Translations under genes and position numbers: made by a program | Notes under the pieces: model-generated | What the model saw: only the letters and a program-made list of their open reading frames with translations | Database searches by the model: none | Told to the model about the DNA's origin: nothing | Source: Puniceibacterium sp. IMCC21224 | GTDB taxonomy: Bacteria; Pseudomonadota; Alphaproteobacteria; Rhodobacterales; Rhodobacteraceae | Direction of reading: 5' to 3' | NCBI RefSeq assembly: GCF_001038505.1 | Contig: NZ_LDPY01000001.1 | Coordinates: 3,844,001-3,908,000, forward strand | Length of the DNA: 64,000 bases | Shown: positions 36,457-44,762 of the stretch, piece by piece | How the letters are laid out: every line of letters starts with the position of its first letter | Numbering within the stretch: position 1 is the first letter of the stretch

Positions 36457-36759
36457 GGCAAACCTCTTAGGAAATGGCAGGCAAGTAGCTGGCCTGGATA
36501 CTCCAAAGCTAGGAGCGCCGACAGACCGGAACAAGGACAAGCGCATGTCAGCCAAAGCACAGGGTCTGTGCACAGAGCGATGCAGTCTCCAAAGGCGCAA
36601 ACCGATAGGATACGCCTTTGGCCAAGGTCAGGGCGATACGGCCCCGCAGCGTGCAGCATCGATCCGATTCCAAAGAACGGCGAGACGTGGTTCTCCGCCT
36701 TGAGTAGACCTGTATTCACTACCTCCGCGCAGCCCTCTTGCCACCAAGCGGACACCGGA
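36457..36759. other. Intergenic region, nothing recognised
   Basis: About 300 bases between the flavin monooxygenase gene and the end of the GAK-type operon. No gene, RNA or terminator with a T tract stands out. It should contain the promoter of the monooxygenase gene on the minus strand. Confidence 0.5.
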
Positions 36760-37032
36760 TCAGCTCTCGATCCGAGGTGTTCCCTTGCGCTCAGATGGCT
36801 CGGAAGGGTCGGACCAGTAAACTCTGAGGCTGATTTCGCATCGCCCATCTTCGCGTTCCGCCTTGATCCTGACGTTCATCAGACCGGCGGTTTCGAGGAT
36901 CAGTTCACCGTCATCATCGCCAAGCGTCATCTTGCCTTTTGCGAACCCCTTGGCCAGCGAGGACAGCAAGCTCTTGATTGTTTTTGCGTCTTGCAAGGAC
37001 TCGTGCGTGAAACGTTTGTTCTGTTCACCCAT
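36760..37032 (-). CDS. Amphi-Trp domain protein
   Basis: A 90-residue protein matching the amphi-Trp domain family: FTHESLQDAKTIKSLLSSLA, KGKMTLGDDDGELIL, VRIKAEREDGRCEISLRVYW. This domain is named for amphipathic strands ending in tryptophan and is found with GAK-type cassettes; it has no known activity. It has a strong site (AGGAGCTGGCAC) and is the last gene of the six-gene operon, 15 bases after the phosphoesterase gene. Probably a small scaffold or carrier protein; that is inference. Confidence 0.85.
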   Translation of the reverse strand: MGEQNKRFTHESLQDAKTIKSLLSSLAKGFAKGKMTLGDDDGELILETAGLMNVRIKAEREDGRCEISLRVYWSDPSEPSERKGTPRIES

Positions 37033-37047
37033 GTGCCAGCTCCTGTT

Positions 37048-38352
37048 TCAGATCATGCGATCCGGCGCAAAATGCTTTGCCCACGGAAAGTCCCTGCTCA
37101 GACCGATCACATCTCCGGTCGGAAAGATCAAGGTTGCGCCAGCGCCGATCCCATCCAGCCCTTCGAGCTGCCGGGACGCGCGGTCCAGCGTCACATCACC
37201 TTCGAGATGCAGCAGCCCGCGTTTGGCCAGCAGACGCTGGCCCTGATGATTGTTGACATGCCCCTGTACCACCATGTGGAATCCGGCCTCATGCAATGCG
37301 GTGACACCGCGTTCGGTCAGCTTGCAATCCGAGTTGCGGTATTTGGTACGGACGAGGTTGGCCAGCGGCCCAAAATAAAACCCGAGCGCGGCGCACTCCG
37401 CCTCGGCGCGATAGCGGGCGTTGACCGCGTCGGGACCGCCCGTCACCAGCAGATCGCACATGCTGTCACACAGACCCGCATGGACAAACAGAACCGATCC
37501 GCTGTGCGCCACGACATCCATCGCCTCAAAGAACCACGCATAGGTGCCACCCGGTTCAAAGAACACGTCCTGACACTTCAGGGCGGCGGCCAGAATCTCG
37601 CGGTTGGTCATGCCGACCCGGTCGCATTGGCGGTCGAATTTTCCCAGCTTCTCGACCAGTTTGGCGATTTCCTTTTTGATGACCTTAGGACGCAACTCGG
37701 CCTGCGCGGCGGCGGCGAAACGCGTGGGCCAGTCAGGGCCAGGCAAAAGCCGCGCCTTACAAGTCAGCTCGTCCGGCAGGGCATCCAGATCGGCGGGGGT
37801 GACAAAACGGTCGAACACTTCGCGCAGCGCCGGAAGGATCTTGCGCCCCATTCGCACGAACAGATGTTCCTTGAGCGCGGTGCGCGGCCCGCGCAGCGCC
37901 GCGACGGCCATGCGCATCCGCAGATCGTGGTTCCCCGCCAGAATGTGCATGTCTGCCCCCGTAGCACGCAGCGCGGCGATCGCATCCAGCAGGGCGAGGT
38001 TGCTCGGCCCCTTGTCGAAACTGTCGCCGCCCAGCACGATCCGCGCCTGTCGGCCAAATGCTGTCAGGGCGATCTGTGCATCATCGCGCCGGATCACGCC
38101 CGCCGCACTGAGCGAGCGCAAAAAACCTTCGGCATCGGCGTGCGGGTCAGAAACAAAGATGATCGGGCGATCCGGCCAGCGCCAGCCACCATGACGGCGT
38201 GCCCGTTCGAGGCAGGCGGAAATCTGCGGCTGCGTCCCCGCCCCTGGCCACGGTTTGATCACACGCGGCAGATCGGCCAGCCGGGCATCTGCATCAAACA
38301 CCGGTGGCAAGAGGTGCCAGTCCGCGCCGGGGTCGTGTGGGATGTAATCCAA
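37048..38352 (-). CDS. Calcineurin-like metallophosphoesterase
   Basis: A 434-residue phosphoesterase with the complete dinuclear-metal motif set: FVSDPHAD (Asp and His, about residues 67-72), LGGDSFDKGP (about 107-116), LAGNHDLR (about 138-145) and the distal VVQGHVNNHQG. It should hydrolyse a phosphomonoester, phosphodiester or phosphoprotein. No signal peptide, so it is cytoplasmic. TTG at 38352 is preferred because AAAGG lies 7 bases upstream; another TTG at 38358 is possible. It sits between the histidine phosphatase and amphi-Trp genes of the cassette. Confidence 0.85.
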   Translation of the reverse strand: MDYIPHDPGADWHLLPPVFDADARLADLPRVIKPWPGAGTQPQISACLERARRHGGWRWPDRPIIFVSDPHADAEGFLRSLSAAGVIRRDDAQIALTAFGRQARIVLGGDSFDKGPSNLALLDAIAALRATGADMHILAGNHDLRMRMAVAALRGPRTALKEHLFVRMGRKILPALREVFDRFVTPADLDALPDELTCKARLLPGPDWPTRFAAAAQAELRPKVIKKEIAKLVEKLGKFDRQCDRVGMTNREILAAALKCQDVFFEPGGTYAWFFEAMDVVAHSGSVLFVHAGLCDSMCDLLVTGGPDAVNARYRAEAECAALGFYFGPLANLVRTKYRNSDCKLTERGVTALHEAGFHMVVQGHVNNHQGQRLLAKRGLLHLEGDVTLDRASRQLEGLDGIGAGATLIFPTGDVIGLSRDFPWAKHFAPDRMI

Positions 38353-38379
38353 GATCAAGCCTTTCGATACGGGCAGGCC

Positions 38380-39066
38380 TCAGTCGATCGGGTCCTCTTT
38401 AGGTGACCTGACCTTCCACTTCCCAGCCAAATGACGCCAACTACCATGACCATTGTGACAGAGTAGTAACGGTCGGGCATGAAACATCGAGAGTTTGGCA
38501 ATCTCGGCCCGATGCAGCAGTCCAAGGTGATGACAGGCATGACGAAACGACGCCCCGTGACCGACATGGATCGTCAGCAAACCCGGCTGAACCGTCTCTT
38601 GCAGGTGACGGGCGACGCGTAGGCCGGCGTCCATCAGACTCTCGGCATCCTCAAGCGGCAGGCGATAGTCGCTGTCGGATTTCCAGCCCTTTGGTGGCGG
38701 GCCGTGGCGTGGATCGTCGCGCAACACGGTCTCGATTTCCTCTGTCGTCAGGTTCGCCGCGCTGCCCATCCCGCGTTCCGCCAGCGCCGAGGTCTGTTCG
38801 ATCCTGTCCAGCGTGTAGCCGTGTTCGCGCAAACCCGACAAGATCTGTTCAGCCGTCTGCCAGGCACGCAGTTGCCGCGAGCAGTGAAGGACAGGCGCCA
38901 ACCGCAGATCATGGTCCCGGATCATCTGCGCCACGTCCCCGGCACCAGCGCGGGCCTGCACCTGACCTTGTTCGGTCAGGGGAAATGGCTGGCGGGCCGA
39001 AGGGGTGCCGCTGCGTTGGTGATAGGCGCCGTGACGCAGAAAGGCGACGTAGCCCGGTTCAGTCAT
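38380..39066 (-). CDS. Histidine phosphatase family protein
   Basis: A 228-residue member of the phosphoglycerate mutase/SixA-like family. The phosphohistidine motif LRHG is at residues 10-13. A second catalytic histidine is in TIHVGHGASFRH, and conserved arginine and glutamate lie in CSRQLRAWQTAEQI and ALAERGMG. It should remove phosphate from a protein histidine or a small phosphoester. The ATG at 39066 overlaps the end of the HPr-kinase-related gene by eight bases. Being coupled to a kinase gene, it is a plausible antagonist of that kinase. Confidence 0.88.
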   Translation of the reverse strand: MTEPGYVAFLRHGAYHQRSGTPSARQPFPLTEQGQVQARAGAGDVAQMIRDHDLRLAPVLHCSRQLRAWQTAEQILSGLREHGYTLDRIEQTSALAERGMGSAANLTTEEIETVLRDDPRHGPPPKGWKSDSDYRLPLEDAESLMDAGLRVARHLQETVQPGLLTIHVGHGASFRHACHHLGLLHRAEIAKLSMFHARPLLLCHNGHGSWRHLAGKWKVRSPKEDPID

Positions 39067-40135
39067 CCAGCAATTGCCGCCCGTGTTCAGCCAGAACGTC
39101 GAAATCGACACGGCCCGAGACCTCGGACACCCGCACATCGCCCAGTGCGGTGAGGTAGGCGGCGGGATCAGGGGTGGCACCGTTCGGTTCAAAACGCCCG
39201 TCGCGATGCTGATAGAATGGGCCCGGACTTTTCATGATTGCGCTCAGCAGATCCGCGCGCTCAGTCAATGTGACCTCGGACACAGCGGTTGGTGCATTGG
39301 TCGTGTGGCTCCAGTTCAGCACCCAGAAATCCGTCAGCGCCGCGCCATAGCAGATCCGGTCCGGCCCATAAATCTGGGGGATGAACAAATCGTGCTTGTC
39401 CTCAAGCGACCATAGATCGGCGAGCGGCATCGCCTCCAGTTCGGCCCGCCTGGCGGGCGACAGCATTCCGCGCAAGCGTGGATTGCCAATGATCGTACCC
39501 GGATTGATGCGCGGATGTTTTGGGATGCCGAGCGCCTGCGCCGGGGTGCCAGCGCGTATCAAAACCCGGTCATTGCTCATGAACTGCGCGCCGGAGATAT
39601 CCATCATCCGCAGGATCGAGGTAGATTTCCCCCCCCCCGACAGACCCGAAATCGCCAGCGTGCGCCCTTGGCGCGTCACCGCTGCCGCATGGGCCAACTG
39701 CCAGCCGTCGCGCAGACAGGCTGACAGGATCTGCGTGTTCACAAAGTTGATCACCGTGCTGACGTTCTGCCCAAGCGCCCCAAAGGCGACGGCCACGCCC
39801 GGTGCCTGAAGGAAGGTCACGCCGCTGCGGACCTTACGAACGAGTCGGGCGTCGTCAAGATCGCAGGTTGCATCCTTGCGGCCAGCCTTGCCCGGATCGC
39901 GCTGCCAGTCGGCCCATGTCGGCTCTGGCGTCAGCGTCTGATCCGGCAGCAGGTGAACGACAATGTCGCCGGGCGCCTCTGCCAGAGCGTCGGCGAAATA
40001 CGCCATCAGTTCGGCGCGAAGGGGTCCGGGGCACAACACAGTGACCGCGATTGGCCCGACGGCGATGTGAAACGGGTCGGACCCCTGCGCGGGCGCAAGA
40101 TCCAGTCGGGCCAGAACATCGGCGGCTGTCTTCAT
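39059..40135 (-). CDS. HPr kinase-related kinase (HprK-related kinase B type)
   Basis: A 358-residue protein whose second half resembles the catalytic domain of HPr kinase/phosphorylase. A conserved histidine is in LAHAAAV (residue 149), and the P-loop GLSGGGKST is at 164-172, followed by FMSNDRVLI near 185-193. The N-terminal 140 residues do not match the classic HprK N-domain. No HPr or PTS gene is near, so the target is probably not HPr. It overlaps the ATP-grasp gene by four bases and the histidine phosphatase gene by eight. The family assignment to 'HprK-related kinase B' is from memory of family names. Confidence 0.87.
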   Translation of the reverse strand: MKTAADVLARLDLAPAQGSDPFHIAVGPIAVTVLCPGPLRAELMAYFADALAEAPGDIVVHLLPDQTLTPEPTWADWQRDPGKAGRKDATCDLDDARLVRKVRSGVTFLQAPGVAVAFGALGQNVSTVINFVNTQILSACLRDGWQLAHAAAVTRQGRTLAISGLSGGGKSTSILRMMDISGAQFMSNDRVLIRAGTPAQALGIPKHPRINPGTIIGNPRLRGMLSPARRAELEAMPLADLWSLEDKHDLFIPQIYGPDRICYGAALTDFWVLNWSHTTNAPTAVSEVTLTERADLLSAIMKSPGPFYQHRDGRFEPNGATPDPAAYLTALGDVRVSEVSGRVDFDVLAEHGRQLLDD

Positions 40136-41013
40136 TGCGACACCTCTTTGACGACATGATCGGCCACCAGAGCGGCAGCATCAATCCCACATCCCTTTTG
40201 CGCGCCGCTGTAGCCGCCAAAGGCCGAGACCTCGAACACGATCGGCCCGTTGGGCGTCAGCGCGATATCGACCGTGGTAAAGGTCAGGCCAAACGGCGCC
40301 TGTGCTTTGCGACCCAGCTCGATCAGCTCTGGCGATGGCGTAAAGGGCGCGTATTTCCCGCCGGAATGGATCGTCGTGTTCCAGCTGCCGGACTGGCTGA
40401 CGCGCGCATAGGTGCAAAGGTAGGCGCCGTTCAGAAACACCATACCAAGGTCTTCGCCCGACAGTTCGGCCTTTTGCTGGATATACATCACCGGGTTGGC
40501 CACCTTGAACGCCGATATTTGCGCCGCGGCGTCCGGGGCGTCGTGATCCAGCAGGACCATCCCGCGCGCTTTGGTCGAAAACAACGGCTTGAGGACGGCC
40601 GAGCCATAGCGGTTCAACGCCGTGCGCGCGGCGGTCACATCTTCGGTGATCGTGGTGGCGGGCATCGGGATATCCGCAATGCGCAGGGTCATGGTGCAGG
40701 CCAGCCGATCCATCAGCCGCAGAACATTGACCGCGGGGCTGAAAATCCGCGCGCCTGCCGCTTCGGCCATGCGCAACATTTCCAGCCGGTCGAGCGCATC
40801 GGGGCTGTAATCCTCGGCGATTTTCTTTAGCACCAGCCCGTCCATCTGGCACAGATCCACCCCGTCGCAGATCAGCGTTCCCGCCTCAAAGTCCAGTACC
40901 GTGTTCGCCATGTCGATCACCTGGCGATAGCCCGTGCGGGACTCAATCGCATCGGCCAGCGCCTCGGTCGACCACTTGCCTGGGGTTCCGATGACCCCGA
41001 TCCTTTTAGTCAC
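40132..41013 (-). CDS. GAK system-type ATP-grasp enzyme
   Basis: A 293-residue ATP-grasp ligase related to RimK and glutathione synthetase. The central part has the nucleotide-binding segments GSAVLKPLFSTKARGMVLLD and VMYIQQKAELSGEDLGMVF, and the metal-binding strand GPIVFEVSAFGGYSG near the C-terminus. Such enzymes join a carboxylate to an amine through an acyl phosphate. The start is GTG at 41013 with AAGGATG upstream, overlapping the kinase-fusion stop by eight bases. Relatives occur with HprK-related kinase B and CofD-like genes, as here. The substrate is unknown. Confidence 0.87.
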   Translation of the reverse strand: MTKRIGVIGTPGKWSTEALADAIESRTGYRQVIDMANTVLDFEAGTLICDGVDLCQMDGLVLKKIAEDYSPDALDRLEMLRMAEAAGARIFSPAVNVLRLMDRLACTMTLRIADIPMPATTITEDVTAARTALNRYGSAVLKPLFSTKARGMVLLDHDAPDAAAQISAFKVANPVMYIQQKAELSGEDLGMVFLNGAYLCTYARVSQSGSWNTTIHSGGKYAPFTPSPELIELGRKAQAPFGLTFTTVDIALTPNGPIVFEVSAFGGYSGAQKGCGIDAAALVADHVVKEVSQ

Positions 41014-42607
41014 TGAACAGCATCCTTATGGGCAGTTTGAACCGCGCTTCGCGGCCTTCGGGCACGGCCAGCGCGGATTCGAGGACATAGCGGGCCCGCA
41101 GGATCATCCGGCGCGCGTGGTCCTGATCGACAACAAAGCGGGTCGAACTGGCGAATGATCGCGCCAGCCCCAGCGCCAGCCGGTATTCAAAGGTCTGGTC
41201 CTTGTTGCGGCGGGCGAACTTTGCCGACATGCCGTGCATTTCGGTCGCCACAGTCGCGATCCGCGCGCGGGTTGCGCTGTCCAGCACCTGAAGCCGGTAA
41301 TTCGACACCATAAACACCGACACATCCTGCACGTAATCCATATAGCGCGAGCGGTGCAGGTCGATGAACCGGATTTTCCGGGCGACGGAATCATAGATCA
41401 CGTTATCAAGATTGAAATCGCCGTGAATATAGACCGAAAACGGCGCGATGATCCGCGCTTCACGCTGCGCGGCGGCGATGATCAGTTGATCCAGACTATC
41501 GATCGTCACACCGTTCACAGTCTGTGTGCTACGGGCATACCGGCGGTGCAGCCGATAGACATCCTTTATGCGTTTGGACAATTGCTCCATCGCCTTCATC
41601 TCGGCAGGCTCATCGGTGCGGGTCTGACACCAGATATCGGCAACGGTCTTGTGCAGGGCCTTCTGCGCCTCGGCCATCGCATCGTCACTGCCGCCAAGCA
41701 CGATATCCTCAAAGGTTTCGCCCTCCAGATGCTCGATCAGCAGGGCGGCGGATTTTCCGCGCCGTTCATAGGACAGGATTTCGGGCGCGAGACCGGGATA
41801 GACAGAATTCCAGCTTTTGACGCCAACCCGCTCTTCCTTGACCTTGCGCCGCTCTCCGTCCTTGAAAACGGCTGCGACGGTTTCGCCCTTGGCATTGCGC
41901 AGGTTCACGCTCGAAATGGCACTGCCCGAACGGGTTTCAGCCAGCGGTTGCAGCTTGACCTCTTCGTCGCGTTTGACGCCGTCAAGCACACTGCGCAGCG
42001 TAAAATACCGCTCGAACTGCACCGGCTGGCCGATATTGATCGACAGCAGCGCCTCGCTGATTGCCAGCAGTGCCTCGCCCATGCGGTGGATTTCATTCAG
42101 GGTCAACAGACCATGCGCCAGATCTTCGGTATGTTTTGTACCGTGCATGTCCCGCGTGTAGGTCCGGAACAACCGGTCATGGAATTCCCCCAGTTCCGCG
42201 CGGGATTGGCCTATCTCAACCGCCAGCTTGCTATTGCGGGCCTCCATCGCCTCGGAAATGCAGGCCACCCGCTTGCGAACTCGTTTGACCGGGGCGACAT
42301 AGGCGTCTGTTCGCAGCAGCTTAGGCCGTTCGGTGCGTTCGGCATGTTCGACAGCGCGCCGCCCCAGACGTGATAACAGGTCAAGATTGCGGGCAATCGT
42401 GTCGATGCCCTGCAGCCTTAGTTTCAGCGCCTCTCCGGGTTTGCCACGCATCATTCCGGCAAGGCAGGCCTTGCGCACCCGCGCAGACAGGTTGGTGGAA
42501 TAGCCCGCCCGCTGGACCAGACTTAGCGCCGTATCCGTGTCGGGGGCCTCAAAATAGTCAGTCAGGCGCGACAATTGCCCGTCAAGTTCAGCAAGCAGGA
42601 AAGACAT
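41006..42607 (-). CDS. PhoU-like / aminoglycoside phosphotransferase-like kinase fusion
   Basis: A 533-residue protein. The N-terminal 200 residues are long charged helices with a PhoU-like heptad feel (LDGQLSRLTDYFEAPDTDTA, IDTIARNLDLLSRLGRRAVEH). The C-terminal part, from about 230, is a protein-kinase/APH fold: Lys-containing ETVAAVFKDGERRKV, catalytic loop HGDFNLDNV at 395-403 and metal-binding FIDLHRSRYMDYVQD with Asp416. It is the first gene of the operon; ATG at 42607 is chosen over GTG at 42637. A phosphate-sensing or docking domain attached to a kinase is suggested, but the PhoU relationship is judged only by eye. Confidence 0.8.
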   Translation of the reverse strand: MSFLLAELDGQLSRLTDYFEAPDTDTALSLVQRAGYSTNLSARVRKACLAGMMRGKPGEALKLRLQGIDTIARNLDLLSRLGRRAVEHAERTERPKLLRTDAYVAPVKRVRKRVACISEAMEARNSKLAVEIGQSRAELGEFHDRLFRTYTRDMHGTKHTEDLAHGLLTLNEIHRMGEALLAISEALLSINIGQPVQFERYFTLRSVLDGVKRDEEVKLQPLAETRSGSAISSVNLRNAKGETVAAVFKDGERRKVKEERVGVKSWNSVYPGLAPEILSYERRGKSAALLIEHLEGETFEDIVLGGSDDAMAEAQKALHKTVADIWCQTRTDEPAEMKAMEQLSKRIKDVYRLHRRYARSTQTVNGVTIDSLDQLIIAAAQREARIIAPFSVYIHGDFNLDNVIYDSVARKIRFIDLHRSRYMDYVQDVSVFMVSNYRLQVLDSATRARIATVATEMHGMSAKFARRNKDQTFEYRLALGLARSFASSTRFVVDQDHARRMILRARYVLESALAVPEGREARFKLPIRMLFSD

Positions 42608-42868
42608 GTTCTCTTCGACAGCGTCAGGAAGTGCCACGGTTCAGCCCATCCGTTGCGCCTGACGCGACGCCGTTCCCGCCCGGTCGGTCCCGCGTGCGGT
42701 GTTCCAGCGACCACGGTTTCAGCAGCACAGGCCGCAGACCCTTGCGGATGACAGCGCGCACCGTCGTACGTATGTTGTGTTCGGGCACCATGGTGGCATA
42801 TGCGCCCCATGCGCTTGGAATTCCAAGGTGGAATCGGGACAGTTTGGCCAGCCGGAGATGAAATTTCT

Positions 42869-44050
42869 ATGACATCCATGCATGTAGAGCGCGAACTGCG
42901 CCTTCCGGACGACCTGCGGGTTGCGCGCTCGCAGAGTGCCCCGCACCTTGGACCGCGCATCCTGTTCTTCAGCGGCGGAAGCGCCCTGAACGGCATTTCC
43001 CGCCAGCTCAAGCACTACACCTTCAACTCCATGCACCTGATCACACCCTTCGACAGCGGTGGCAGTTCGCAGGTGTTGCGCCGTGCTTTTGACATGCCCG
43101 CTGTGGGGGATCTGCGTTCGCGGCTCATGGCGCTGGCGGATGAATCCGTGTTGGGCCAGCCCGATGTCTATGCGCTGTTCAGCTACCGCCTGTCAAAGGA
43201 GGCGCCCCAAGACAAGCTGCGCGCTGAGGTCGCGCGCATCATCACGGGTAATCATCCGCTGATATCCGCCATCGCCAAGCCGATGCGCCAGTTGATCCAG
43301 TCACTCTTAAAAAGTTTTGCGGATGAGGTGCCCGACGCGTTCGATTATCGCAATGCCAGCATCGGCAACCTGATCCTTGCCGGTGGATATCTCAGCAACG
43401 GGCACGCGCTAGAGCCGGTGCTGTTCCTGATGTCAAAAATGGTGGACGTGCGTGGCACGGTACGCGCCATCGTTGACGAAAACCTTCAGCTTGGCGTCGA
43501 CCTTGCTGATGGACGCCGCATCATCAGTCAGCGTCTGATCAGCGGCAAAGAAGCCCCGCCGATCGACAGCCCGATTGTGCGATGTTTTCTGAGCGACGGC
43601 GAAAGCGCGATGCCGTCAGATCTGGTTCCGTTGCCAAAGCGGAATAGGAAGCTGATCGAACAGGCGGATGTGATCTGCTACCCACCCGGAAGCCTGTATT
43701 CCAGCGTCGTCGCCAATCTGCTGCCTGCGGGGGTCGGCAAATCCATCACCGGGCGCCGCCTTCCCAAGGTGTATCTACCCAGCCTCGGACAGGATCCCGA
43801 GGCACTCGGGCATGACCTTGCCGATCAGGTGTCAGCCATCATTACCCCGCTGCGCGCCGATGCCGGTCCTGACGTGGCGCCACGCCAGTTGATGACGCAT
43901 GTGTTATGCGACACCACATGGTCACAGTCGCAATGCGCAAATGTCACGAAACAGCACGGCATTCCCTGCCTTCGCCTTCCTCTCGGCCTTGCCGATGAGC
44001 CAAAGTACGACCCGCAAAAGGTCGCGCGGATACTCGTTTCTCTTGATTGA
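42869..44050 (+). CDS. GAK system-type CofD-like protein
   Basis: A 393-residue relative of CofD/YvcK proteins. The Rossmann-like N-terminus has the GG motif ILFFSGGSALNGIS and LITPFDSGGSS. Then come NASIGNLILAGGY, characteristic of the superfamily, and ICYPPGSLYSSVVANLLP. CofD transfers phospholactate in F420 synthesis; YvcK-like proteins bind UDP-sugars and control wall metabolism. Neither F420 genes nor wall genes are near. The ATG at 42869 has GGAG 11 bases upstream, and an ATG at 42878 is an alternative. Divergent from the six-gene operon across about 260 bases. Confidence 0.87.
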   Translation: MTSMHVERELRLPDDLRVARSQSAPHLGPRILFFSGGSALNGISRQLKHYTFNSMHLITPFDSGGSSQVLRRAFDMPAVGDLRSRLMALADESVLGQPDVYALFSYRLSKEAPQDKLRAEVARIITGNHPLISAIAKPMRQLIQSLLKSFADEVPDAFDYRNASIGNLILAGGYLSNGHALEPVLFLMSKMVDVRGTVRAIVDENLQLGVDLADGRRIISQRLISGKEAPPIDSPIVRCFLSDGESAMPSDLVPLPKRNRKLIEQADVICYPPGSLYSSVVANLLPAGVGKSITGRRLPKVYLPSLGQDPEALGHDLADQVSAIITPLRADAGPDVAPRQLMTHVLCDTTWSQSQCANVTKQHGIPCLRLPLGLADEPKYDPQKVARILVSLD

Positions 44051-44672
44051 GGGGAATGCCCGGAAGCCGAAGTCGCCGCGAGAAGCCCGCTCACGGCTTG
44101 CCACGCTCCGGTCGACCGCGCAGGCGCCCCCCTGCCCGGACATCTAAAAGGACGCTGAATTCGTCCGATTTGATCGATGATTTAGGAACATGAGTCCCGC
44201 TTGGAAGGAGATCGGCGGGAGGCAATGCGCTTGCCAATCCACCTGATGATCAGCCGACCCGAACCGAGCCCCACGCCAGTCACCGCAATCGCAACACCAC
44301 TGTCGGCTTCAAGGACGCAAAGCGTTTGAACGCGCCCCATGCCTTGGCCACCGATCCGAAGGCTCGGATTTGCAAAACATCTTCCGGCACCGGCGCGGTG
44401 CTGTCTTTCATGGGGCATACTTTGATGGAAAATTGGCACGGGCTGGTTGTTTAGGGCGACGTGACGCAGACCTTTATCGCCGGATTGCTGTGCAAGCGCA
44501 TGTCCCGTTGCACGGCAGGGCATTGAAAATGCCCGAGAGGAGGCGGTGGGCGGCCACCGTGCCATCCATTGGTGCTGCAAACTGTTGGGGTGTGGAACCA
44601 CAGGGACTCGAGCCTTTTGCCGAGTTCAGGTATGTGTCCCGAATGGGGCATGATACGAGGTTCCAGCAGGCA

Positions 44673-44694
44673 AAAATCTTTCGAGAAAGATTTT
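44673..44694. repeat. Inverted repeat, 10-bp arms
   Basis: AAAATCTTTC (44673-44682) and GAAAGATTTT (44685-44694) are exact complements around GA. It touches the larger palindrome at 44694-44729, giving two hairpins in tandem before the aminotransferase gene. Confidence 0.8.
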
Positions 44695-44729
44695 GGCGCA
44701 AGAGTTTTCGTACGAAAACTCTTGCGCCA
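44694..44729. repeat. Perfect 36-bp palindrome
   Basis: Bases 44694-44711 are the exact reverse complement of 44712-44729, with TTTTCGTACGAAAA at the centre and GGCGCAAGAG/CTCTTGCGCC outer arms. It ends 33 bases before the aminotransferase ATG and so would be in its leader. It may be an operator, a transcription-linked hairpin or a mobile palindromic repeat. Confidence 0.9.
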
Positions 44730-44762
44730 GCCCCAACTGGATTCTGAAGAAAGGAAATGACT

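Larger units (their letters stand above)
44051..44762. other. Intergenic region of unclear content upstream of aminotransferase
   Basis: About 700 bases. A minus-strand frame at 44182-44601 (up to 139 codons) and a plus-strand frame at 44370-44747 exist. Neither has similarity I recognise nor a convincing ribosome site, so both are left uncalled. This may be decayed coding sequence. The right end carries two adjacent inverted repeats (44673-44694 and 44694-44729). Confidence 0.5.

Noticed and set aside
36139..38406. Plus-strand open frame of 755 codons
   Set aside because: It runs antisense across the end of the flavin monooxygenase, the amphi-Trp gene and the phosphoesterase, all of which have clear family motifs and ribosome sites.
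41234..42373. Plus-strand open frame of 379 codons
   Set aside because: Antisense to the PhoU-like/APH kinase gene, whose kinase motifs are intact.
44182..44601. Minus-strand frame of 139 codons upstream of the aminotransferase
   Set aside because: No ribosome site, no similarity, and odd composition; kept only as part of the unclear intergenic stretch.
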